5,332 nucleotides of DNA from contig JBDTVG010000023.1 in NCBI GenBank assembly GCA_040007395.1, positions 1 through 5,332 on the forward strand, read 5' to 3'. Source of the DNA: DATGFK01 sp040007395. GTDB lineage: Bacteria > Chloroflexota > Anaerolineae > Aggregatilineales > UBA2796. The position numbers and the translations under genes were made by a program. Under the pieces are notes generated by a model. It was not told the origin of the DNA, ran no database searches, and worked only from the letters and a program-made list of their open reading frames with translations. Numbering within the stretch: position 1 is the first letter of the stretch; every line of letters starts with the position of its first letter. This document shows positions 1 to 5,332 of the stretch, one piece after another.

Positions 1-78
1 AAATTGGAGGCCGCCAATAGCCTTTAACGCCTATCTGATCTGACCACTAGGGCAAACACATTCGCTCGATAGGGAGAT

Positions 79-537
79 TTACTGCAACGCCATTGCTACC
101 AAGAAGAGTGCGAAGGCTATGACCGCCGCCCAGACCCCAACAATATGGAACCTCTCCGCGTGGTTGACAAGCGCCTTCCAGTTCATGGGTGGTGCGCTGG
201 GTTGCCAAGTGAGCGTGGCACTATTGATAGGGACGGTGCCGATGACCCGGATCAAGACCCAGATGAGCACGGCTAACACCGCCACACACCGGAACCAGAA
301 GCCGGACGCACCATTATCTAAGACCGTTACCGCAATCCCTGTTAATGCCGTCGACACAAAGAATGCGGGTACTAGCACACGCAGCCTCAGTACCAGTGCT
401 TGACGGAACTGGATCTGCGACTGGTCATCCAGAACCTCGGCGGGCGCACGCAAACCGTAGTGGATCACGATCTCTATACCGGCGAGGATACCAGCAAAGA
501 ACAAGTTAACGAACCCAAGAATCGCGTTCGCATTCAT
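79..537 (-). CDS. DUF1772-like four-helix integral membrane protein
   Basis: A 152-residue protein with four hydrophobic segments at about residues 5-27, 52-73, 80-100 and 130-151, so it very probably sits in the cytoplasmic membrane. Between helices 3 and 4 it has GTVPINSATLTW (100-111), then a Trp (W120) and a polar ERFH stretch (128-131). This pattern (small residue, PxN, Trp, then a charged segment before the last helix) is the one I associate with DUF1772 / anthrone-oxygenase-like proteins; the assignment is by recognition, not by a search. The reaction and substrate are unknown. The start is supported by AGGAG at 544-548, six bases upstream of the ATG. It lies 55 bp downstream of the MarR-type gene on the same strand with no terminator visible between them, so it is probably co-transcribed and controlled by that regulator. 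It could be a small-molecule oxidoreductase or a resistance-related membrane protein; the sequence does not decide. Confidence 0.8.
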   Translation of the reverse strand: MNANAILGFVNLFFAGILAGIEIVIHYGLRAPAEVLDDQSQIQFRQALVLRLRVLVPAFFVSTALTGIAVTVLDNGASGFWFRCVAVLAVLIWVLIRVIGTVPINSATLTWQPSAPPMNWKALVNHAERFHIVGVWAAVIAFALFLVAMALQ

Positions 538-592
538 GTGTTGCTCCTATGGATTATGAGAGATAGGTTTTTGAGTCACCCCAAATAGTGGC

Positions 593-1072
593 TCAGGTAT
601 CATTCGATTCAGGGCTATCCTCGATAATGGTCAGTAAGGCGTTTAGGCTGCTCCTAAACGCGGCACGTTGAGTGTCGGTAAGTTGGGATACCCACTGGGC
701 AATGATCCCTTTGTGGGTGACACCCGACAGCCGATTAGCCATCGCCCGCCCTTGTTCGGTCACATGCACCTCAATAATGCGTCGATCTGTGGCCGAGTCG
801 AGTCGGGACGCGAGACCCGCTTGTACTAGTTTTTCGACCAGATGACTGGCGGTAGACGCTCCGATATTCAATCGTTCTGCCAATTGATTAACGGTATGCG
901 TCCCCCCAAAATGCAGGACGAACAGCATTTTGATCTGCGCGGTACTGATTTCGACATTGATCCAGTCGGCAGTCGCATAGCTCATCAATTTTCCAAAGAC
1001 ATCGCTAAACGCTTCAACAATATCGTCATACATACCGTCAATGTCTGGCTTTTGATCAGGTGGTTGATTCAT
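593..1072 (-). CDS. MarR-family winged-helix transcriptional regulator
   Basis: A 159-residue protein with the MarR layout: N-terminal helices (about 14-55) and C-terminal helices (about 107-151), normally used for dimerisation, flank a winged helix-turn-helix. The recognition helix is about GASTASHLVEKLVQ (71-84). The wing follows, with the family's D-x-R-R signature seen as DSATDRRIIEV (92-102). Length is typical for the family. Members usually repress their own operon and a neighbouring gene and release DNA on binding a small, often phenolic, ligand; the ligand here cannot be told. The ATG at 1072 gives a normal N-terminus but has no strong Shine-Dalgarno sequence, and a start at M14 is possible though no better supported. 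The upstream region carries a promoter overlapped by inverted repeats, so autoregulation is likely. The DUF1772-like gene 55 bp downstream is the obvious co-regulated target. Confidence 0.92.
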   Translation of the reverse strand: MNQPPDQKPDIDGMYDDIVEAFSDVFGKLMSYATADWINVEISTAQIKMLFVLHFGGTHTVNQLAERLNIGASTASHLVEKLVQAGLASRLDSATDRRIIEVHVTEQGRAMANRLSGVTHKGIIAQWVSQLTDTQRAAFRSSLNALLTIIEDSPESNDT

Positions 1073-1144
1073 GATTATCGTTTTCTCGCTGTCATTCGTT
1101 AGAAGCTATTCCCTTTCTATGCTGTGATTGCATCATATAATACG

Positions 1145-1172
1145 ATAATATCATATATTTCGATATTGTCAA
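1145..1172 (-). promoter_or_regulatory. Sigma-70-type promoter of the MarR-type gene
   Basis: On the minus strand there is a perfect -35 hexamer TTGACA (1167-1172), a 16-bp spacer and a -10 hexamer TATTAT (1145-1150, five of six matches to TATAAT). Transcription would start near 1137, leaving a leader of about 65 nt before the ATG at 1072. It lies in a strongly AT-rich stretch between the 3' end of the large membrane-protein gene and the regulator, so the regulator has its own promoter rather than relying only on read-through. The promoter is covered by the repeats listed separately. No experimental start site is known; this is a motif call. Confidence 0.7.
1147..1167. promoter_or_regulatory. 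Second inverted repeat, in the promoter spacer and -10 region
   Basis: AATATC (1147-1152) and GATATT (1162-1167) are exact reverse complements with a 9-bp spacer. The 21-bp total is close to the usual size of a MarR-family operator. It covers part of the -10 hexamer and the whole spacer, and touches the -35 hexamer. The composition is so AT-rich that chance palindromes are expected; the position exactly on the promoter is what makes it credible. Confidence 0.45.
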
Positions 1173-1193
1173 TATATTTGCTTATTTCGATAT
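1156..1193. repeat. Direct repeat TATTTCGATAT, two copies
   Basis: The 11-mer TATTTCGATAT occurs at 1156-1166 and again, identically, at 1183-1193, 27 bp apart start to start. Each copy falls inside one of the two inverted repeats. The shared core suggests that one protein recognises both sites, which fits tandem operator sites for the adjacent MarR-type regulator. The link to the protein is inference. Confidence 0.55.
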
Positions 1194-1198
1194 ATTGA
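1169..1198. promoter_or_regulatory. Perfect 9-bp inverted repeat overlapping the -35 box, candidate MarR operator
   Basis: TCAATATAT (1169-1177) and ATATATTGA (1190-1198) are exact reverse complements separated by 12 bp. The left arm overlaps the -35 hexamer of the regulator's promoter, so protein bound here would block RNA polymerase. MarR dimers usually bind AT-rich palindromes of roughly 16-20 bp, so this 30-bp element with a 12-bp spacer is on the long side; the true contact sequence may be only part of it. Confidence 0.5.
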
Positions 1199-1235
1199 AC
1201 CGTGCCTAAGTGGCTATGCAGTGCCGATATACAGC

Positions 1236-4025
1236 TTATTTGGTTAGCGGAATGTCGATGATGTTATCCTTCAACATTTCGCCGGAATCGCTCAAGGCGG
1301 CAAGTCGCACGCCGCTTACAGGACTGTACAACCCAATGGCGAGAGTCGCCGCGCCATCGGGGACATCGTAGCAATGGGTATCATCCAAGATCTGATCGGG
1401 TCGCCATTGGTCGGTAGGATACAGATCGTCAAGCGGCGGGCCGTCGCCATTGGCAATGGCGTTGCCGTTCGCATCGAGCACATGCAGCAGCACCGTGTTG
1501 CTATCGAACGGCTTGTGAACCTGCCAACGCAGCAAAATACACTTGCGACCATCCTCACTAGGCCGTTTGCTATAGCCGAGTAATGTCACTGCACCGTTGC
1601 CAAAACTTGCCTTAAGTGGAATTATCTGGCTATCCGCGACAATGTTGAGGTTGCCCGTTACCCGCACATTTGCCAGCACGAAGGCTTCTGCGCCCTGTGA
1701 CGTTTTCAGGTAGGCAAGTGCCGAGTCCAGCGGAAAAACGCTGAGGCGCAGTTCGCCCAGATAAGGCGGCGCGGTGCTGTCCACCGTTAGCGCATAGTGA
1801 TCGACGACATAGGAGCCAGTAGGCCATAGCGTTGTGTTCATGCTGCCCAGATTGAACGATTCGACTTTGCCCCAACTATCGCGCCCGCCTACGCTCGTCA
1901 AGTGGATCGCCGCCCGCAGCGCTTGATCGGTAGGTTTAAGCAGTCGCCAATACAGGTACAAACTCACCTTTTGCCCCGGCCTAACTTCGGGTGTTTCCAG
2001 ATCATAGCCGAGCAGTTCAAGCGAATCGCCAAAGACTTCATGCGCCTTGAATTGAACAGGCAGCGCTTCGGGATCGCTGGTCGGTCGGAAGAGCGTTGTG
2101 TAAGGCACGATCACCGCCTGATTGATTACGACAAAGACCACGATCACGGCGATCACGCGCAAGGCCAGACCGTTCATTGGCTCGGCAACAGGCGGATTAA
2201 TGGCCTTTGGTATAGTCCGGCGGCGCACAACGATAATCATCAGCATCACCACTCCGGCAAAGGTCGCGATGATGCTGATCAGATCGGCAAGGTGTTGGGT
2301 AGCAGTGCCCGCGTAAGTGATCGTGACATCATGCGTACCCGCTGACAGCGGCGTAGTGATCAGGCCGTTTGGCGAACTTTGGCCTAGCGCCGCTTCCTGA
2401 CCATCAATCGTTACGAGCCAGCCGGGAAAGTACATTTGGTGGAAGTCCAGCGTAAAGGTGGTTGGCGTTTGTACGGTATAGCGGCTGGAACCGGGAGCGC
2501 TGGTCGGGTTGTAGGTGATCGTTGTCCCTTCTGGCAGATTGTTATCGTCGATCCAGACACGCCATTGAAAAGTCTGGGCAACGGCGTTTTGCTCGTCTCT
2601 CGTTTTCGGATCTTTGAATCCGGCGGCGGGGCGGGTTGTGACCCAGCGCGGCAAGTATTCGTTGCTGGAAGTCAGCCCGATCAGACCCGTTTGCTTTTCG
2701 TGAGCCATAGCGGTTGCCGGGGTCGGCGGTGGGACTTCCTCAAAGTGCAGCGGCGCATACAAAAATGGTAGCTCCGCCACGAAGAAAATCCCGATAACGG
2801 CACCCGCCACCGCCGACCGCCAGCGCTGCGGAATCAGTTCAGGGATGACGGCTGCACCGGGCAGTACGGCTACCGCTACCACGCCCAGCAAGCGCCAAGG
2901 ATATTGCAACAGTCGCGCTAGTGGGATCATCGACCAGACCCACAGCGAAGCCGGAGTGATCAAGAATAGACACAGTGCCAGCGTCAGCGCCCCAACAATC
3001 ACATGGACTTTGAGGACATAACGACAGCGCACCATAGGCAGCAGCGCCAGCAGACCGATCAGTGCGGCGATAAGCTGCGGTTGCCCGACTCGCGGCCCCC
3101 CGGCGGCATAGGCATACGTCCAGTTGAACAGGGCGCGATCAATCGGTACGGTTCCTGCCAAGAGGCGATTGAGTGGCAAGAAGTTCGCTTCCACACCGAA
3201 CATTGCATCCTGAATGGTGTGGATCTGGATATAGCTAATCTCGGTCAAGGCAGGCAGCCAATAGACGCTTGATAGCGCCACACCAAAAGCCAACCCGCCC
3301 ACCGTTGTGGCGAACGCTCGCAGCATCACTTCGCGTCCATGTTCGCGATACTGAATCCATGTCATCAGCAGCCCGTAGGCCATCGCGAATGGCGCGACAA
3401 AAAACGTCGTGGCGTGATGCGAAAAGATAATCGCCATCAGGCACAAGCCCGTCACGACCAGCCAGATCAATCGCCGCTGCTGCGCCCCGCGTGCAATCGC
3501 CCACAACAGCCATGGAAACAACGCCATCGCTGCAAACTGGGGTAGATCGCTCTGCACCCACAGTTCAATGAAGCGAAACGGCGCATAGGTATACGCGGCA
3601 GCAGCGATCAGCGCCCCAGCACGCCCCGTAAAGGTACGAGCGAACAAATACGCACCCAACGGATAGAGCAGCGTCATGATAATCTGCGACAGTGTGAAGA
3701 TCGACACGATGTTCATGTGTGTCGCGAAGTAGATCAGCGCATCGACGATATAGGTTCCCGGTGGATGGAAATTGTGCAGTGGATAGCCGTACCCCTGATG
3801 CAGATAGGGAGTCCAGCGGGGCCACAGATAGCCATTTTGCAGACTGACGATCACGCTAGGGATGCGGTGCAGATGATTCTCAGCATCCGCCGTGATCGGA
3901 ATACCCGACCTGAGAAACGGCACGATCAGAGGCATCGCCATGAACAGCGCCGCCACTGCCGCCAGATCGACGCGCTGTGATAACCACTGTAGGCTGTGTG
4001 AAATTGTATGGGACAAAGCCTTCAA
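1236..4025 (-). CDS. Large PTPS-related / YfhO-like membrane protein with two C-terminal beta-sandwich domains
   Basis: A 929-residue protein. A short N-terminus leads into TM1 (about 20-38). A first extracytoplasmic loop follows with ITADAENHLHRIP (44-56) and HNFHPPG (84-90). About ten further hydrophobic segments run to about residue 425, including LLQYPWRLLG (372-381). An extracytoplasmic part contains EYLPRWV (456-462) and a YfhO-like beta segment (about 525-572: MYFPGWLVTIDG, later PLSAGTHDVTITY). Two more TM helices lie at about 580-600 and 620-640. Two related beta-sandwich modules follow (about 665-790 and 808-920), each opening with FG...LLGY. The acidic residues D47 and E49 in the first loop resemble the acidic site of GT-C glycosyltransferases, so transfer of a sugar from a polyprenyl-linked donor is a reasonable guess, not a demonstrated role. 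The start is TTG: the frame has a stop at 4059-4061, no ATG or GTG lies between, and GGAGAG (4035-4040) sits 9 bases upstream. Downstream there are 163 bp to the regulator's ATG. Function is unproven. Confidence 0.85.
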   Translation of the reverse strand: MKALSHTISHSLQWLSQRVDLAAVAALFMAMPLIVPFLRSGIPITADAENHLHRIPSVIVSLQNGYLWPRWTPYLHQGYGYPLHNFHPPGTYIVDALIYFATHMNIVSIFTLSQIIMTLLYPLGAYLFARTFTGRAGALIAAAAYTYAPFRFIELWVQSDLPQFAAMALFPWLLWAIARGAQQRRLIWLVVTGLCLMAIIFSHHATTFFVAPFAMAYGLLMTWIQYREHGREVMLRAFATTVGGLAFGVALSSVYWLPALTEISYIQIHTIQDAMFGVEANFLPLNRLLAGTVPIDRALFNWTYAYAAGGPRVGQPQLIAALIGLLALLPMVRCRYVLKVHVIVGALTLALCLFLITPASLWVWSMIPLARLLQYPWRLLGVVAVAVLPGAAVIPELIPQRWRSAVAGAVIGIFFVAELPFLYAPLHFEEVPPPTPATAMAHEKQTGLIGLTSSNEYLPRWVTTRPAAGFKDPKTRDEQNAVAQTFQWRVWIDDNNLPEGTTITYNPTSAPGSSRYTVQTPTTFTLDFHQMYFPGWLVTIDGQEAALGQSSPNGLITTPLSAGTHDVTITYAGTATQHLADLISIIATFAGVVMLMIIVVRRRTIPKAINPPVAEPMNGLALRVIAVIVVFVVINQAVIVPYTTLFRPTSDPEALPVQFKAHEVFGDSLELLGYDLETPEVRPGQKVSLYLYWRLLKPTDQALRAAIHLTSVGGRDSWGKVESFNLGSMNTTLWPTGSYVVDHYALTVDSTAPPYLGELRLSVFPLDSALAYLKTSQGAEAFVLANVRVTGNLNIVADSQIIPLKASFGNGAVTLLGYSKRPSEDGRKCILLRWQVHKPFDSNTVLLHVLDANGNAIANGDGPPLDDLYPTDQWRPDQILDDTHCYDVPDGAATLAIGLYSPVSGVRLAALSDSGEMLKDNIIDIPLTK

Positions 4026-4196
4026 GACGGGGGACTCTCCGCGAATAAGCTGAATGATCTACTGAATTAGCGAGTGCCAGCCAATGATAACTTAAACGGC
4101 GACAAATGTTCATGAGAGGGTGGTCAGAAATCCTCACCCCCTAGCCTCCTCTCCACGAAGTCAGGACAAACGCATCAAATCAAAAACAAAAATCAT
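4026..4196. other. Intergenic stretch upstream of the large membrane-protein gene
   Basis: No plausible gene. It holds the leader and ribosome binding site of the large gene (GGAGAG, 4035-4040), the repeat-like sequence at 4131-4154, and the outer flank of the transposase remnant. I could not find a strong promoter for the large gene; the best candidate on the minus strand has weak -35 and -10 matches and is not claimed. Confidence 0.6.
4131..4154. repeat. Candidate dispersed intergenic repeat, C-rich
   Basis: The sequence around CCTCACCCCCTAGCC (4132-4146), followed by TCCTCTCC (4147-4154), resembles a short repeat I know from many Chloroflexota and cyanobacterial genomes (CCTCACCCCCTAGCC plus CCCTCTCC), often one arm of a palindromic element. 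Here GAGAGG (4114-4119) and CCTCTC (4148-4153) could pair, as could GGGTG (4118-4122) and CACCC (4135-4139), so a degraded palindrome is possible. Only one copy is present in this window, so the repeat status rests on recognition. Confidence 0.45.
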
Positions 4197-4622
4197 TTAG
4201 CGGACAACGTGGGCGTTGAGAACGGGCTTTACGACACTCGCATTTTTCAGTACCCGTCAGTTGTGTGAATTCGCGGTGGAGTTGCTTGATGTCCCAGCGC
4301 ACGGCATTCTCCTGTTGAATAGCGTGAACGGTCAGCGTGCCTTCTGGATGATTAGTCCTGATCCAGTCAATGTCGCCGTTTGGGGCGACTACCTTGAATA
4401 ACTGTATGCGAAAGGGCAGTTCTTTGAGTTTTACGCTCAGACCGTGTTCAAGTTGGTCAGTGTTCCACACTAGTTCCTGAAGATGAATATACCCTTCATC
4501 CAGCGACAAACTGACCATGCGGTTGCTCTTTTGGATCGTCACAAAGTACAGATCTAAGCGGCGGCTGCCGCATCCCAACTGTCGTACAGGAGGGGCTTGG
4601 CTTGCGGACCCTTATCACTGTG
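4197..4622 (-). pseudogene. Truncated, frameshifted IS701/IS4-like transposase remnant
   Basis: The C-terminal half of a DDE transposase in at least two frames. The first part (4622-4557) reads HSDKGPQAKPLLYDSW; its YDSW (Asp codon 4581-4583) fits the second catalytic Asp motif (DSWYA) of this family. Between about 4574 and 4555 the frame changes and several residues seem to be missing. The second part reads DLYFVTIQKSNR, then SVKLKELPFRIQLFKVVAPN, GDIDWIRTN, RWDIKQLHREFTQLTGTEKC and ECRKARSQR, the strongly conserved end of the family. By comparison with RWQIEQLHRE, the catalytic Glu position is Lys (codon 4285-4287). After SQR the frame is lost at about 4212; restoring it gives NHVVR and a stop at 4197-4199. 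The N-terminal half and the first Asp are absent, and I see no terminal inverted repeats. It cannot encode an active enzyme. The 5' boundary is uncertain because the sequence joins directly to the oxidoreductase fragment. Confidence 0.75.
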
Positions 4623-4801
4623 GGCATCGCGGACTAACCGCGCGGCTTTGGCAAGCGCACGAGTTGGGACACAGCCATCGTTGGTACACGTTACACCAAG
4701 CATCCCGCGTTCGACGAGGCTGACCTCAGCTCCTAGTTCGCGCGCTCTCAATGCCGCTGTGACACCCGCCTGCCCACCCCAATCACACTCACATGAGTCA
4801 T
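4623..4801 (-). pseudogene. 5' fragment of a FAD-dependent pyridine nucleotide-disulfide oxidoreductase, frameshifted
   Basis: The fragment starts at ATG 4801 with GGAG (4808-4811) six bases upstream. It reads MTHVSVIG, then shifts frame within the C-run at 4777-4780. Adding one base there restores GGGQAGVTAALRARELGAEV and SLVERG, an FAD-binding Rossmann start with GxGxxG and the terminal acidic residue. It continues GMLGVTCTNDGCVPTRALAK with the redox Cys pair spaced CxxxxC, as in dihydrolipoamide dehydrogenase and mercuric-reductase-like flavoproteins, and ends near AARLVRDA (about 4623). Only about 60 of some 450-480 residues remain; the NAD-binding and dimerisation domains are absent. The family motif is usually GGTC, here GVTC. 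After RDA the reading continues in frame into the transposase remnant until the stop at 4554-4556. In its unshifted frame, translation from the ATG ends after about 17 codons. It is a gene fossil; the exact subfamily cannot be fixed from so short a piece. Confidence 0.8.
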
Positions 4802-4836
4802 CGTCTGCTCCGCTCTAACTATGGTCTAGTGCTTGA

Positions 4837-4842
4837 ATTGTA
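4837..4842 (-). promoter_or_regulatory. Possible -10 hexamer of the former oxidoreductase gene
   Basis: TACAAT on the minus strand (five of six matches to TATAAT) lies 35 bp upstream of the ATG at 4801. No good -35 hexamer is found 16-18 bp further upstream, so this is a weak call. If real, it would be a leftover promoter of a dead gene. Confidence 0.25.
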
Positions 4843-4870
4843 CACTTTCTGGGGTTTACATGAGCGCGTG

Positions 4871-4896
4871 GACTTATTCGGCTGAATTTTAAAGTC
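4871..4896. repeat. Imperfect inverted repeat in the divergent intergenic region
   Basis: GACTT (4871-4875) pairs with AAGTC (4892-4896), and inside it ATTC (4876-4879) pairs with GAAT (4884-4887) around a GGCT loop, with four unpaired bases on one side. It lies between the minus-strand oxidoreductase fragment and the plus-strand small gene, so it could be an operator or a small hairpin. There is no U-tract for a typical terminator. The stem is short, so chance is a real alternative. Confidence 0.3.
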
Positions 4897-4970
4897 GCCA
4901 ACAGAGGGGTTCATCAGGTAATCTTATTCATCAATATGCCAATAATGCCCTATATCAGCGAGAAGACTAG

Positions 4971-5294
4971 ATGATCATTATTCCCGTTGGACGCATCCTG
5001 AAACTTCTTTTTCGTATTGAAGCGGATGAACGACAGTCTAAAACAATCTTTTATCTTTTGGCGGGGGCGCTACTATATGCCATCATCGCTAGCATATTAT
5101 TTGTCGTACTTGGAGAGGGACGATTTGGAAGTCAGGGGATGAATTTAGCCGGACCGTGCTGTGGTTCGTCATTCCTCGTCGTTTTGGGTGCGCTGGGTGC
5201 TACGGTAGTGGTTGCTTCGCAGAAATCAGTATTCACTTCCTCCGCAACGTGGCTTACCGTTTCTGACGCGGCTAAATATCTTGGCTCATGTTAA
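4971..5294 (+). CDS. Small two-helix membrane protein, family not recognised
   Basis: A 107-residue protein with hydrophobic helices at about 27-48 (FYLLAGALLYAIIASILFVV) and 67-83 (SSFLVVLGALGATVVVA). A basic, amphipathic N-terminus (VGRILKLLFRIEADERQSK, 6-24) precedes the first helix. By the positive-inside rule both ends would face the cytoplasm with a short Gly-rich loop outside. The end of that loop and the start of helix 2 hold a Cys pair (PCCGS, 62-66). I recognise no domain. The ATG is preceded immediately by an in-frame TAG (4968-4970), so the start cannot lie further upstream. The ribosome binding site is weak (AGAAG about six bases before the ATG). It is the only plus-strand gene in the window and has no visible partner. 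The clean membrane pattern argues for a real gene, but it could be a small fragment of something larger. Confidence 0.5.
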   Translation: MIIIPVGRILKLLFRIEADERQSKTIFYLLAGALLYAIIASILFVVLGEGRFGSQGMNLAGPCCGSSFLVVLGALGATVVVASQKSVFTSSATWLTVSDAAKYLGSC

Positions 5295-5332
5295 CTGCGG
5301 GTGCAAAGCGACTAGGGCAGCAATGAAATCGG

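Noticed and set aside
3..18. ATTGG and CCAAT as a possible terminator hairpin downstream of the DUF1772-like gene.
   Set aside because: The 5-bp stem is too weak, with no clear T-tract in the right place, and it sits at the window edge so its full context is not visible.
1445..1461. A 17-bp near-perfect palindrome (8-bp arms around one base) inside the large membrane-protein gene.
   Set aside because: It falls in codons for a small-residue stretch (NAIANG) where repeated Ala, Asn and Gly codons create it; there is no promoter or other regulatory context.
1902..2345. A 147-codon open frame on the plus strand, opposite the large gene.
   Set aside because: It is antisense to a well-supported coding region; its translation is polar, low-complexity and rich in His, Arg and Asp, with no domain, as expected for a shadow frame.
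4026..4105. A promoter for the large membrane-protein gene, for example TTGGCT with TAGATC on the minus strand.
   Set aside because: Both hexamers match the consensus poorly and no alternative is better, so no promoter is claimed.
3880..4137. An 85-codon minus-strand open frame overlapping the start of the large gene.
   Set aside because: It overlaps the conserved N-terminus in another frame and resembles no known protein, including the missing part of the oxidoreductase.
4180..4578. Treating the 132-codon frame with its TTG start as an intact gene.
   Set aside because: The TTG falls inside the broken transposase, with catalytic-domain sequence upstream in another frame; there is no good ribosome binding site, and the last ten residues are out of frame.
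4597..4818. A 73-codon plus-strand open frame over the oxidoreductase fragment.
   Set aside because: The complementary strand carries recognisable FAD and Cys-pair motifs; the plus-strand product is Ser/Pro/Ala-rich with no features.

Overview
The window looks like a stretch of chromosome from a mid-GC bacterium, most likely a member of the Chloroflexota. The main pointer is the 929-residue membrane protein: a 6-pyruvoyl-tetrahydropterin-synthase-related / YfhO-like integral membrane protein followed by beta-sandwich domains, a type I know mainly from that phylum. The IS701/IS4-like transposase remnant and the short C-rich 'CCTCACCCCCTAGCC' type intergenic repeat fit that setting but do not prove it.

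Layout, left to right. Positions 1-78 hold no gene. Positions 79-1072 (minus strand) form a two-gene unit: a MarR-type regulator (593-1072) followed 55 bp later by a four-helix DUF1772-like membrane protein (79-537). The AT-rich stretch upstream of the regulator (about 1140-1200) holds a good sigma-70-type promoter embedded in overlapping inverted and direct repeats, which is the architecture of an autoregulated MarR operon. Positions 1236-4025 (minus) are filled by the large membrane protein, which starts at a TTG codon.

Positions 4026-4970 are a decayed region. They contain a short dispersed-repeat-like sequence (4131-4154), the 3' half of an IS transposase broken by frameshifts (about 4197-4622), and, joined directly to it, the 5' end of a FAD-dependent disulfide oxidoreductase gene (about 4623-4801) that keeps its ribosome binding site but carries a 1-nt frameshift. 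From 4971 to 5294 (plus) there is a small two-helix membrane protein of unknown family.

I see no functional link between the MarR/DUF1772 unit, the large membrane protein and the small plus-strand gene. No tRNA, rRNA, CRISPR array or intact mobile element is visible, and I found no convincing sign of a new multi-gene system. The most informative features are the regulator's operator region and the fossil junction between the oxidoreductase and the transposase.
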